64,000 nt of DNA from JAEUMG01 sp046349315. Its GTDB lineage: Bacteria; Pseudomonadota; Alphaproteobacteria; Rhizobiales; Aestuariivirgaceae. The first letter of the stretch is position 1; each line of letters begins with the position of its first letter. This document shows, one piece after another, positions 8,443 to 17,325 of this stretch. The stretch spans positions 104,937 to 168,936 of the forward strand of contig JAXMCQ010000011.1 in NCBI GenBank assembly GCA_046349315.1, read 5' to 3'. The notes beneath the pieces are model-generated. The model worked only from the letters and a program-made list of their open reading frames with translations, had not been told where the DNA came from and ran no database searches. The translations under genes were made by a program, and so were the position numbers.

Positions 8443-8464
8443 AGCCGACGTACAGCGGACATCG
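8443..8464. repeat. 22-bp direct repeat, copy 2
   Basis: Partner of 7779-7800; two transitions between the copies. It lies just before the tRNA-like fragment at 8,495. Confidence 0.6.
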
Positions 8465-8492
8465 TCGGACCTACGCGCTTGACCCATAGCGG

Positions 8493-9035
8493 TCATGGGT
8501 TCGATCCCCACGGAGGCAGAAATATTTGTGGATTGTCGTTCTTGGGCTCGAGCACAAGGCAAAGGTCAAGCTCATCGTGGATTGCAATTTGATGTTCACC
8601 GACAGTGGGAATTGAGGGTTTGAGGCTACGGGCCGAATCGACGGCCCCCAGCCTTACCTGTATGAGACGAAAGCCACGTGTGAGGTAAAATCGAAGCGCC
8701 GAGACATTGTCGTTCGTCGTAGTAACCCAAAGGCGCTCACAATGCTTTGATCGCAATTGTGTGACGAGTGCATCAAGTAGGGCTGTTCCGGTACCAACTC
8801 CGATCGGATCGGCATCAAGCGTAACGAGTTCAGCTTCCCGATCGGACCGGCGGTAGGTGGCGAGCCCGCGAGGAGGCTCTGAGACTAATCCAGGCAGCAG
8901 TGTAGCGTCGATAACCTCTCCATGCACGACGACCTTCGTGGATGTCCATCGGTCTCGCAAAAGATGGCTGATCCATGGGATATCTGAGGCACGAGCTGAT
9001 CTAATCCGTCGTTCGGGAACCATCGGACAATTCAT
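8493..9035 (-). CDS. GNAT-family N-acetyltransferase
   Basis: About 180 aa from ATG 9035 (MNCPMVPERRIRSARASDI); a second ATG is at 9023. The acetyl-CoA loop is GVGTGTALLDALV, followed by RLWVTTTNDNVSALRFYLTRGF and IQVRLGAVDSARSLKPSIP, the usual GNAT core. It transfers an acetyl group to an unknown amine. The last residues FLPPWGSNP look unnatural because the frame runs into a tRNA-like T-arm on the opposite strand, so the original C-terminus may have been replaced. It sits between the capsid decoration gene and the connector genes as an inserted cargo gene on the phage strand. Confidence 0.75.
   Translation of the reverse strand: MNCPMVPERRIRSARASDIPWISHLLRDRWTSTKVVVHGEVIDATLLPGLVSEPPRGLATYRRSDREAELVTLDADPIGVGTGTALLDALVTQLRSKHCERLWVTTTNDNVSALRFYLTRGFRLIQVRLGAVDSARSLKPSIPTVGEHQIAIHDELDLCLVLEPKNDNPQIFLPPWGSNP
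8495..8518 (+). other. tRNA 3'-end-like fragment (T-arm plus acceptor half)
   Basis: ATGGG-TTCGATC-CCCAC forms a T-arm with four of five pairs, with the invariant TTCGA loop, followed by GGAGGCA as the acceptor 3' half. No 5' half (expected near TGCCTCC) is visible upstream, so it is not a functional tRNA. It could be an attachment-site relic. Confidence 0.35.
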
Positions 9036-9194
9036 GCACCTAGATCGTTTATCAGTACAAGTACCAAAATTCGTCGAACGACCCGCGAGCCTCTCAGCCG
9101 TTCCTGGCCGGAGGCTGATTTCTGCAAATTGCCTGCTCCTCGGCGATTTAGGAAGAAAGCGGACTTGCAGCGCTGTGCTGAGCATCATTCACCG

Positions 9195-9530
9195 CTAAAA
9201 CGACCCATTAAGCCGCACGCTGCCGATGGTGCTGCCGGCGGCATTGTCGACCGCCGCGACAGCGACGCCAATCTTGGTGTTGCCAGAGGCTGTCTTTGTG
9301 CAGTTCTTCGCAGTGTTGTCCCAGTAGATCGTATCGCCGACTGACCATGCTTGCGATCCGACCTTGGTTAGATCGAACACGCCAACGAGAGCGGCTTCGA
9401 CCGCAGCACCGTTGAGAGCTCCGCCTGATGCCACGCCAAAAATCGAACTCACGAGAAGCCCGTCCCCTGAGGCCACATCGTAGGGAGCCGTTAGTGTTAT
9501 GGTGTTGCCCGGCTGGACGTAGTTCTTCAT
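9195..9530 (-). CDS. Capsid decoration protein of the DUF2190 type
   Basis: 111 aa, MKNYVQPGNTITLTAPYDVA, with GDGLLVSSIFGVASGGALNG and VGVFDLTKVGSQAWSVGDTIYWD. DUF2190 proteins are small beta-barrel head decoration or stabilising proteins encoded just after the capsid gene, exactly as here (the protease-capsid gene ends upstream at 9607). The final residues RLNGSF end with a TAG at 9195-9197. Confidence 0.75.
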   Translation of the reverse strand: MKNYVQPGNTITLTAPYDVASGDGLLVSSIFGVASGGALNGAAVEAALVGVFDLTKVGSQAWSVGDTIYWDNTAKNCTKTASGNTKIGVAVAAVDNAAGSTIGSVRLNGSF

Positions 9531-9606
9531 GCGCTCGATCCTTTTGGATGATGATAATCATGAGGGCGACGAGATGCCGCCCACCTCGTTAGGGTTGCGA
9601 TGAGTT

Positions 9607-11577
9607 CTAGGCACCCGGATTCTTGTAAAGTCCGCGCCAGTCGATAGCCTTGGCGCCGAAGTCGAGCCGGCATTTGATCTCCACACCATCGACATCAAAG
9701 CCGTTGCGGGTTTCGATGTAGGCACCTTCCTGTCCCTCGAGATAGGCGTATTCGATCGTGTCAATCTGGGCGGGGTTTGCCGAGAGATACCAGGCGGTTG
9801 CGCTCGAAACATCAAGCCGCGGTTCAGCAATCGGCGCCAAGGTGCGGATCGACTGCGGAACAACGTCACCGGTCTTGGCGGGAATGAGGTTCTGCGCGAC
9901 CAGTTGTTCGGCGGCAAGCTCGAGAGCGGCCGGCACCAGGAGATAAGCAGGACGGATGTTGAGCACCGTCTTTTTGTCGAGTCCGGTCTGCTTTGCCATG
10001 GTGGCTCGGGCCTCACCGACCGTCGTCACGCTCAGGGCTGCGCCGCTCGCCGCAAGGTTCTTATGATTGGCATGAAATAGCGCTGCGCCGTCGGCCATAG
10101 CCGCGTTGGCGATGATGATGCCCCACACCACATCGCTTTCAAGGGTGGCGATGGCGGTGCCATACATGGCAGGAATGCGGGTGAAGGCGTCGAGATCATC
10201 GTTGATCAGGACCTGGCGCGTAATGCCGACGACCCGGCCATAGGTCTCGATGCGATAGCTTTCCTTCGATTCAGCGATGGTACCGCGCTTGAACTCGCCA
10301 CTCTCGTTGATCTTCAAGAGTTGCGGCACCTCACCGATCTGGACCCGGTTCATGGGCTTGAAGTCGGAAGCAAGCACCTGCCGGCAGAAGGGCACGAAGG
10401 TGCGCGGATAGACATCATAGGCCTGGCGCAAGGTCTTGTTGGTGACGGCCGATAGAATCTCCGGGAAGTCGGAGGTCGAATGGAGAGCCCGGGTGGCAAT
10501 TTCGTCGCGCGAAAGCCCCCGTACATTGACGCCCGCCGAGGCCAGAAACTCGCGCGAAAGCTCCAAGAGCGTCATGCCGCGATATTCGCGGGCAGGCTCA
10601 CTCAGGGCGAACAATGTCGGACTGTAGCGATGCAATAACGCGTTGGCGACCGCTTCGCGCCGGGTCGAGCGTTCGTCGCGCCCACCGAGGCGGAACCGCG
10701 ACATGCGGAAAGGTCGCGTTTTATCGGCCGTATCGGCCACCTTATCGAGAATGACGCGGCGGGCCTCGTCGAGAGCAACGCCGCGTCCGACCAGATCCTC
10801 AGCGAGGACGCGCTCCAGACCAAGGCGGTTTGCCAACTCGTAAATGGTGCCGACCCGTTCCCGCTCCTCCGCCTGGGCACTGGCAATCAGAGCCTGGGTA
10901 TCAGGCTGAGGTTCGGCAGGACGCACGATAGGCTCCGACGGAATGGGAGCGGGAGCAGGGGCAGGAGCCGCAGCCGGCGCAGGGGTCACGACAGTTTCTT
11001 CCATGGAAGTCCTCTCTTTGTGGGATTCGCCCCGGTCTACGATGCAGGGCATTTGCGGGTCAGCCGACCGGAAGCCGGCAGCCGGATCGGCCCCGACCGG
11101 GACGGCCGAAATCTCAAACGGGGTCCAATCGACGGCTCGCCACAGTTCCGGGGCATTGGCGGGCCGCGCGACCTCGTAGCGATGGACCTGGTAACCGATC
11201 GAGACAGCACGCAGATGGCCGGCCTGAACGTCGGCCCAGAGAGGCTCGACATCTTCGCGTTCTGAAAAACGCACCCGCGCGATACCGCGGCCATCTTCGA
11301 TCCGCGCCGTACCGGGGACGACCGAGCCGATAACACTGTCGAGGGTGCGCAGGTCATGCACTTTCAACAATGGCCCTCCTGCATTAAGCCGCTCCAATCG
11401 GACATTGGCGGGGTCCATGCTCAGCTCTTCGTCGAAAGGCTCACCAAACAATGGCTGGCGCCTCACCCTGGCACCCGTCGACCAGACCACCTCGATCGAG
11501 CGATCCTGCGCGTCGAGCGTGGCGGGCAGCAAATCGGCGGCGCGGCGAAGGGCAGGCAGATCAATCGTATCCTGCAT
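9607..11577 (-). CDS. Fused prohead protease - major capsid protein
   Basis: 656 aa from ATG 11577, which overlaps the portal stop; a TTG one codon upstream is less likely. Residues 1-170 are an S78-like prohead protease domain (LLKVHDLRTLDSVIGSVVPG, HLRAVSIGYQV, WTPFEISAVPVGADP). A Pro/Ala linker (PAPAAAPAPAPAP) at about 200 leads to a scaffold-like helical stretch and an HK97-type capsid domain from about 330 (LKINESGEFKRGTIAESKES, ITRQVLINDDLDAF). Fusion of protease and capsid is known in prophages of this type. It builds and matures the head. Confidence 0.85.
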   Translation of the reverse strand: MQDTIDLPALRRAADLLPATLDAQDRSIEVVWSTGARVRRQPLFGEPFDEELSMDPANVRLERLNAGGPLLKVHDLRTLDSVIGSVVPGTARIEDGRGIARVRFSEREDVEPLWADVQAGHLRAVSIGYQVHRYEVARPANAPELWRAVDWTPFEISAVPVGADPAAGFRSADPQMPCIVDRGESHKERTSMEETVVTPAPAAAPAPAPAPIPSEPIVRPAEPQPDTQALIASAQAEERERVGTIYELANRLGLERVLAEDLVGRGVALDEARRVILDKVADTADKTRPFRMSRFRLGGRDERSTRREAVANALLHRYSPTLFALSEPAREYRGMTLLELSREFLASAGVNVRGLSRDEIATRALHSTSDFPEILSAVTNKTLRQAYDVYPRTFVPFCRQVLASDFKPMNRVQIGEVPQLLKINESGEFKRGTIAESKESYRIETYGRVVGITRQVLINDDLDAFTRIPAMYGTAIATLESDVVWGIIIANAAMADGAALFHANHKNLAASGAALSVTTVGEARATMAKQTGLDKKTVLNIRPAYLLVPAALELAAEQLVAQNLIPAKTGDVVPQSIRTLAPIAEPRLDVSSATAWYLSANPAQIDTIEYAYLEGQEGAYIETRNGFDVDGVEIKCRLDFGAKAIDWRGLYKNPGA

Positions 11578-13091
11578 CAATTCTCTCTTTCAGAAGCAAC
11601 AGCGGCCTCATCAGCCTGCATCACGCCGGTTTTGGTGACGCGGCGCGGATCACTGTCGAGAATGAGCCCCAAGGCATCGAGCTTGGCGTTCATGGCGGCG
11701 ATTTCGGCGAGCACCGCATCGGGGTTGTGACCCTGCCGGGCGATGGCTTGCGCCAAGGTCATGGTACCGGAGCGCATCGCCAGGAGATCAGCCATGGCGT
11801 CTTTCAGTGGATCGACGGCCTCGAAGCGCGGTGGTGACCACTCGACGGCAATTTGCGGTCTTGGCAATCGTCCGGCAGCCCAAGCCTGAGCCGTAAACCA
11901 GTCCCAGACCGGCTGGCACAACATCGGAATGACGATCTGCCATTGCACGGCGTCAATCAGGCGGCGGAATTCGACGAGACCGGCGCGGATGGACGAGTAA
12001 TTCACCTGGCTCAGATCGCCGGTGAGCAATTCGTAGGGCATGCGGAATCCCGCCGCCACGATATGCAACTGTGCTCGTAGCCACTCAGCTACGCCGGCCG
12101 TGGTCGCCGGCTGGTTGAAACGGATATCCTTGCCGCCCCTGGCATAGGCTATGAGGCCCGGTTCGAACTGCTCGACACGATTGCCATCGGCATCGACGAC
12201 GGTGGGCGCAATGCCCTGTTCCGCCTCATCGGCACCAAGAACGATGCCGACGACGCAAGCCTCCGTCTTCTTGCGCACGAGCTCGGCTTGCGTCCAGTCA
12301 TCGAGATCGCGCAAGGCGCGCATGACCGGCGTTCCCCATGGCACGCCACGCACCTGTGTTCGCTGCTTTTCATAGAGATGCACAATGTCGGCAGCCGAAA
12401 TCGGATAGCTGTCAAATCGTCGCCCTCTGGTGACGATGCTGTCGCCGGGATGCTGCGCGAACAGCCAATAGGCCCGGCGCTCACCAAGGTTCGAGAATTC
12501 GATTCCCTGCACGATGCGCCCACCGTCGACGAGGTCGCCATTCCGTCCCGCATCGAGCATGTCGGCTTCGAGCAACTGCACTTGCAATGGCACAGCGAGA
12601 CCGTCACGGGCACGACGCGGACGGCGGCGCAAGAACACCTCGCCCGCTTCGACCATCTGCCGGCATGCCAGGGTTTGCAGGCCGATAAAGTCGAGTTGTC
12701 CATCGGCATCGCATTGAGCCGACCAAGTTTCCCAAAGTGCATTTACTCGGACATCGAGCTTGTCGTCCCCGCTCGAAGCGCGTGGGATAATCCCCGAGCC
12801 GACGATGTTGTTGACCAGCACCGAAAGCGCCTTCGCGGCATGCGGGTTGTTGCGCACAAGATCGCGCATGCGATCGCGCAGCAACGCGCCTGCAACGCCA
12901 ATCTCGGCATCGGCCGAAGTTCCCACCGCCCTCCAGCCATCCGTACGCCGCCCCTTGGCCGCCCCATCATAGCCGCGCGTCAGAGCCTCGAAGCTTTGAC
13001 GTGCAAGCGCTCGGCGGAGTGCTGCTCGCGGCGCGACGGTCCCGATCGCCCGGTCGAGCCAGGTCGTCGGGTGACGCTCGTCCTTCATCAT
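11577..13091 (-). CDS. Phage portal protein, lambda family
   Basis: 504 aa, starting MMKDERHPTTWLDRAIGTVAP. Diagnostic stretches are NNPHAAKALSVLVNNIVGSG near the N-terminus, DIVHLYEKQRTQVRGVPWGTPV, and LLTGDLSQVNYSSIRAGLVEF, the signature of lambda gpB-type portals. The dodecameric ring forms the packaging channel. It lies between the gpW gene and the protease-capsid gene and the frame is intact. Confidence 0.9.
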   Translation of the reverse strand: MMKDERHPTTWLDRAIGTVAPRAALRRALARQSFEALTRGYDGAAKGRRTDGWRAVGTSADAEIGVAGALLRDRMRDLVRNNPHAAKALSVLVNNIVGSGIIPRASSGDDKLDVRVNALWETWSAQCDADGQLDFIGLQTLACRQMVEAGEVFLRRRPRRARDGLAVPLQVQLLEADMLDAGRNGDLVDGGRIVQGIEFSNLGERRAYWLFAQHPGDSIVTRGRRFDSYPISAADIVHLYEKQRTQVRGVPWGTPVMRALRDLDDWTQAELVRKKTEACVVGIVLGADEAEQGIAPTVVDADGNRVEQFEPGLIAYARGGKDIRFNQPATTAGVAEWLRAQLHIVAAGFRMPYELLTGDLSQVNYSSIRAGLVEFRRLIDAVQWQIVIPMLCQPVWDWFTAQAWAAGRLPRPQIAVEWSPPRFEAVDPLKDAMADLLAMRSGTMTLAQAIARQGHNPDAVLAEIAAMNAKLDALGLILDSDPRRVTKTGVMQADEAAVASEREN

Positions 13092-13152
13092 TGGCAATAT
13101 CAGGGATGGACGACTGTAAAGTCGGCGAGCGGGTCTTGCGTCATCGGCGCGT

Positions 13153-13362
13153 TCAGCGCGAGAACCCTGCGAACCCGGCGAGCGGCAGGCGATTGTCGGA
13201 CGTAGCCGTCATCTCGCGCTCGATGGTGCGGATGCGGGACAGAAGATCGGCGGCCGAACCATATTCGACGGTCCTGCCTTCATAGCTGACCCGTAATGTG
13301 CCCGACGCAAAGGCGCGCCTGAGCGCATCGAGTTCGGCATCCGTCCAGTTCATCGCAGCCAT
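13153..13362 (-). CDS. Phage gpW-like head-tail joining protein
   Basis: 69 aa: MAAMNWTDAELDALRRAFAS, then GTLRVSYEGRTVEYGSAADL. The W-T-x-x-x-LDALRRA helix followed by the beta hairpin R-V-x-Y-x-x-R-x-V-E-Y is the gpW pattern. Its start overlaps the end of the terminase gene (13350), as in lambda-like packaging clusters. Confidence 0.8.
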   Translation of the reverse strand: MAAMNWTDAELDALRRAFASGTLRVSYEGRTVEYGSAADLLSRIRTIEREMTATSDNRLPLAGFAGFSR

Positions 13363-15376
13363 CCTTTGTTACGCCCTGAGAGCCAGTCGGATCGGCGCTT
13401 CCCGCCGATCGCGGGAGTTCGCGCCAATACGCCAGCGGAAACCGGCGTGTCCGGCCTTGCATCGACTATCCCTTCAGGCTTCCGCCCGACCTGGTCCTCA
13501 AGATCGCGCCATTTTTCGTCTGACCAGCGATCAGCACCAGCGATCCAGGCGGCTGCCCTGGCATAGACCCTGCAATCGAGCACTTCATTGCGCTCCCGCA
13601 GCTTCTGCCATTCGAGTTTCTGGAATCCGCGACGCGTCTTCACGCTCACCAGTTGTTCGGCGACCAATTGCTTGACCCATTCCGCCTCGAGCCCTTCGGC
13701 AAATGCACGAAGCCTGGCGGATATTGCGCGCCGTCGGTCAATTCCTCATCGAGCCGGGCGATGTAGTCTCAGATGGCGATAGGTCTCGCTCTTGAAGGTT
13801 GAGACCGCGACCGTCCACAGCCCGCTCCGCGGCGTAATTTGCGGCCCGCTTCGGTGACGTCGACGAAACTCGCCGATAACTGGCGCCGCCCTCTATTGAA
13901 CCCTTCGACACCTTTAAGCGGTGCCACCTGCGCATGGCCCATCGCGCGCGCCCAGGCATAGACCGCAGGTGATTGATAACCCGTATCAATGCCGAGAGCT
14001 TGGCAAGTCCCAATCGCGCGCCATGGGCATGCGGCCAGGTGCGAGTGAGCAAAGCAGATAAGCCAGCCCAGCTCGGCATGCTCTGGCCTGCCCTCGATGA
14101 GGATGTGGTCGATAAGCCAGCTGGTGAGAGCCCGACCCCACGCCCAGACAGAGACTTCAATTCGGTCCTTCTGGACATCGGCGCCGGCGGTCAGAAACAA
14201 TCCCCCGCTCGGGACGGTGCCAACCGACCATTCCTCACGCCGCTCATAGAGCCGCTGCCAATCGGGGGCTTCGCCAGTCTCGATCCAGGTTTCGCCGAGA
14301 ATGCCGTTCTTGAAGCTGCGCTTGGCCTCATCATTGCCCTGTGCCGCGTCCCATTGGCGCGCAATGGCCTCCCAGGAAAGCCAGCCAACCGGTGAATAAA
14401 GGGCCGACAAATGAAAGCCGATGGTGCCGGGATCGGAGGATTCAGCAGTCGGCCGCCATTCCCCGCCCAAGAGCATGGCGGTCTTGTGATGCTCCTCGAT
14501 CAAGGCGTCACAGGATTGGCACTGGTATTGGGCGGTCTCAGGTTTTCCTTTCTCCCAGTGCAGACGCTCGAAGCGCAACCATTGCCAATACCCGCAATGG
14601 GGGCAGGGGACGAAGAAACGCCGCTGATCGGACGCTTCGAATTCCCGCTCGATCCGCGAGATTCCCTGGATGGTCGGCGTCGAGGTGAGAAACACTTTCG
14701 AGCGCCACGAAAACGTCCTGGTGCGTGCCTCCGCCAGGGCGACGGGATCGCCTTCCTCATCGGCCGAGGGCGGATAGGCGTCGACCTCATCGAGAAACAG
14801 ATAGCGCGCCGGCATGGATCGCAAGCCCACCGCGCTATTGGCGCCGGTGAGAACCAGGAGTCCGGCCGGAAACTCCTTCGACAAAACGGTGTTGCCGGCA
14901 TCACGTGCGCGTGCTGGTTTGACGCGCTCGCGCAGGACCGGACTTTCGGCGATCAGTGGCTCGATGCGCTGGCGCGAGAAACGTTTGGCAAGCTCGACTG
15001 TCGGTTGCACCGCCAGCATCGGGCCTGGTGCATGATGAATGACGTAGCCAATCCAGTTATTACCGCCTTCCGAAGCCCCAACCTGTGCCGCCTTCATGAA
15101 CACGACGCGCCGTGCGGGATGCGACGGCGACAATGCGTCCATGATCGCCCGCACATATGGCGTGCGATCGGTCCGATACCGGCCAGGCTCAGCCGATGCC
15201 CTGGGGCTCAGCCAGCGGTGTTGGTCCGCCCATTCCGAGACGCTGAGGGCCGGATCGGGCTTGAGCCCTTCCGACCACGACTGCCAAAGCTCTTCACCGC
15301 CATCGAAGTCGAACAGCTCAATCTCAGCGGAATTCGTGGCGGACCTCGACGAGCTCGGCGAGGTGGGCGCGGACAT
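13350..15376 (-). pseudogene. Terminase large subunit, GpA type (multiply frameshifted)
   Basis: The N-terminal 440 residues are intact: ATPase with AAQVGASEGGNNWIGYV (Walker-A-like region), YLFLDEVDAYP (Walker B), TSTPTIQGISRIERE, and a zinc-type CPHCGYW...CQSCDA. The nuclease part then changes frame repeatedly: good protein reads LLTRTWPHAHGARLGLAKL near 14.0 kb, GIDTGYQSPAVYAWARAMGH next, GLWTVAVSTFKSETYRHLR near 13.8 kb, RLDEELTDGAQYPPGFVHLP near 13.75 kb and EQLVSVKTRRGFQKLEWQK to the stop at 13350. About five indels lie at roughly 14,065, 13,995, 13,825, 13,765 and 13,695. Conserved amino acids between them favour base-calling errors over old decay. Confidence 0.8.
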
Positions 15377-15869
15377 GCGTCTCCAGAAGCTTCTGCATGG
15401 GATGCGCCTCGACCCCCAGTTCCGCCGCCATCAGGGCGGCAACCCGGGCCGGCCAATTGACCCAGGCATCGCGCTCCTCACGCGCCAGGCGGAAGACCAA
15501 ACCTTGTGCCTTGGCCCGGTCGACAAGTTCGCCCTTCATGCGCTGCAGACGCAGGCGGGCAAGATGGGCCTTGGCGATCTCATGCGCGGTTCGCGCCTGA
15601 ACGAAGGTGATATTGCCGCCCGCCGGCAATCCCTGTTCTTTGAGCGTCTCGCGTACCGAGCTGACCACGGCTTCAGCGACAGGCTTCAGGCCTTTTGGCT
15701 TCGCCGCGGTCCTGACCGGGTCGCTCTGCCGGGCCCATGCGGCATCGGCATTGGCCGGATCGACGGAGCCGTCGGCTTCAAGCGCAATGCGCCCCGCTTT
15801 AACGGCCTTCAATACCGCCACATGGCTGACGCCGCGTTGGCGTGCATAGGCACGCAGCGATATTCCCAT
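15324..15869 (-). CDS. Terminase small subunit (Nu1-like)
   Basis: 181 aa, starting MGISLRAYARQRGVSHVAVL: an N-terminal helix-turn-helix (about 3-25) that would read pac/cos DNA, a linker, and a C-terminal helical part (AHLARLRLQRMKGELVDRAKA, VNWPARVAALMAAELG) for docking to the large subunit. It overlaps the large-subunit start by about 50 bp and is the first gene of the late operon, facing a divergent plus-strand gene at 15,967. Confidence 0.8.
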   Translation of the reverse strand: MGISLRAYARQRGVSHVAVLKAVKAGRIALEADGSVDPANADAAWARQSDPVRTAAKPKGLKPVAEAVVSSVRETLKEQGLPAGGNITFVQARTAHEIAKAHLARLRLQRMKGELVDRAKAQGLVFRLAREERDAWVNWPARVAALMAAELGVEAHPMQKLLETHVRAHLAELVEVRHEFR

Positions 15870-15909
15870 GATCAGCCGGGCCCAAAGATAGCAATCTGAT
15901 TGCGCCTAA

Positions 15910-16240
15910 TCTCTTGGCTTCCCGGCAAAGTGAAGCATTCATGGCTCATCATCAAGGGAGACCGACATGCCCAGCACTGCCAAGAAACAGACCGCCATCG
16001 ATGCTTTCATGACGAGGAAGCTCGAAATCGACATGATGCTCAAGCGTCTGACGGCACTCAGCGATGAACATTTCGATGTCGGCCCGGACGAGATCAATTG
16101 GGGTCATGTCGGGACGCTTGCGCATTATGCCGAACTCCTCAAACGCATCACCGACAGCGCCTTCAAGGAAGGCGAACAAGCCGAGTAGAAGCCTCTGCTT
16201 TTTTGATTCAGCCCCGCTCGGTTCGCCTGGCGGGGCTCGC
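15910..16240 (+). repeat. About 330-bp segment duplicated at 18060-18380 (copy 1)
   Basis: The upstream sequence (TTGGCTTCCCGGCAAAGTGA), the whole 73-codon gene and a downstream AGCCCCGC/GCGGGGCT hairpin (16210-16237) all recur in the same order at 18,060-18,380 with scattered substitutions. Confidence 0.8.
15967..16188 (+). CDS. Small conserved protein, copy 1 of a duplicated gene
   Basis: 73 aa, MPSTAKKQTAIDAFMTRKLE, continuing with MLKRLTALSDEHFDVGPDEI and ending LAHYAELLKRITDSAFKEGEQAE. An AAGGGAGACCGAC ribosome-binding stretch precedes the ATG. It is helical and hydrophilic, of unknown function. A second copy about 2.1 kb downstream differs by about ten residues. Orientation is opposite to the adjacent phage late genes, so it is likely cargo. 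Confidence 0.65.
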   Translation: MPSTAKKQTAIDAFMTRKLEIDMMLKRLTALSDEHFDVGPDEINWGHVGTLAHYAELLKRITDSAFKEGEQAE

Positions 16241-16479
16241 GGTAGATGCCGGCGATCACCGCTGGTTCACGAAGGCCCGAAGAGCGAGCGGATCGAAACG
16301 ACATGCTCGGTGTGCCATCGCGATCCTGAATGCTCGCTTCATGCACGACGAGCCCGACCAGATCGTGTCCCGTGCGGATATCAATTTGCGGCGGATCAAA
16401 TGTTTGCAGGCTGCTTTCTGCTATGAGGGCTGTCGATTGCTGCGGCAGCCCCAGATACGATCATTTGGAGACCAACTCA

Positions 16480-17124
16480 ATGAGCACCCTGACAAAGCTG
16501 GCGCTTGGCATGATGGGACAACTCCGTCCAAAGCCTGCGAAAGGTGATGCAACGCCAAAAATCACCCTCCCAACGCCGGTCCAAACGGGCGGCATGCCCC
16601 TGATGGAGGCGATCTCGAAGAGAAGTTCGGGTCGCGATTTTGCCAGCACGAACCTGCCGCTCGCCGTGCTCTCCCAACTCCTATGGGTGGCGTATGGCGT
16701 CAGCCGACCCACCGGCATGCGCACCGCACCCTCGGCAATGAATGCACAGGAAGTCGACCTGTATGTCGCCCTGCCACAGGGTGCCTATCTCTATCTCGCC
16801 GCAACGCACGAGTTGGAATTGGTTGCTAGCAGCGACGTGCGCCGAGTAACCGGATACCAAGACTTTGTCGACGAGGCCCCGCTCGATCTGGTGTTTGTGG
16901 CCGACCTTGCCCGCATGAAGCTCGTTCCCGTCACCCAGCGTGATATATACGCCGCAGTGGCGGCGGGCGCGATATGCCAGAACATCTATCTGTTCGCAGC
17001 AAGCGAAGGGCTAGCGACAGTAATACGGGCTTGGATCGATCGTGAGGCCATCGCTAATGTGCTTGGGCTTAGCCATGACCAGCATGTCCTGTTGTCTCAG
17101 ACAGTCGGCTACCCCAAGGGCTGA
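16480..17124 (+). CDS. Nitroreductase-family (SagB/ThcOx-like) FMN oxidoreductase
   Basis: 214 aa from ATG 16480 (MSTLTKLALGMMGQLRPKP) with GGAG eight bases upstream. RSSGRDFASTNLPLAVLSQLLWVAYGVSR is the FMN-binding SR-R-x-F/Y...LLWA-x-G-V-SR motif, followed by APSAMNAQEVDLYVAL and AVAAGAICQNIYLFAASEGL. These enzymes are usually soluble flavin reductases; the extended N-terminus gives no clear signal peptide. It has no phage partner and stands between the two copies of the 73-aa gene. Confidence 0.8.
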   Translation: MSTLTKLALGMMGQLRPKPAKGDATPKITLPTPVQTGGMPLMEAISKRSSGRDFASTNLPLAVLSQLLWVAYGVSRPTGMRTAPSAMNAQEVDLYVALPQGAYLYLAATHELELVASSDVRRVTGYQDFVDEAPLDLVFVADLARMKLVPVTQRDIYAAVAAGAICQNIYLFAASEGLATVIRAWIDREAIANVLGLSHDQHVLLSQTVGYPKG

Positions 17125-17159
17125 CGTTATCCATGCCGTCAACCCAGCCAGCTATGATG

Positions 17160-17305
17160 CAAGGTCCCTCCCGGGTGAGTACTTGGGCAGAAAGAGGAGC
17201 CTTGCACCGGTTGAGCGAATGGCGTACCGCGTGCCCTGTGCTTTATGCGAGCCGAGATTGTCCATGATGACGATGTCGCCGGCGCGCAGCGCGGCGCCCG
17301 GGTCT
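17160..17305 (-). pseudogene. IS630-family transposase remnant
   Basis: One minus-strand frame reads DPGAALRAGDIVIMDNLGSH, then KAQGTRYAIRSTGARLLFLPKYSPG, the catalytic DN-x-x-x-H/K block and FLP-x-YSP of IS630 transposases. It breaks off on both sides (normally NPIE follows SP-x-L). No terminal repeats are visible. It is an internal fragment of about 45 codons. Confidence 0.7.
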
Positions 17306-17325
17306 GTTTCGTCTCAAAGCTGGTC

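Noticed and set aside
8485..8521. A complete tRNA gene
   Set aside because: Only a T-arm and acceptor 3' half are present; no matching 5' acceptor, D-arm or anticodon arm within 100 bases.
14411..15460. 349-codon plus-strand open frame opposite the terminase
   Set aside because: Antisense to the conserved terminase ATPase domain, which has clear motifs on the minus strand.
16210..16237. Rho-independent terminator after the first 73-aa gene
   Set aside because: The AGCCCCGC/GCGGGGCT stem has no T-run after it on the plus strand; kept only as part of the duplicated segment.
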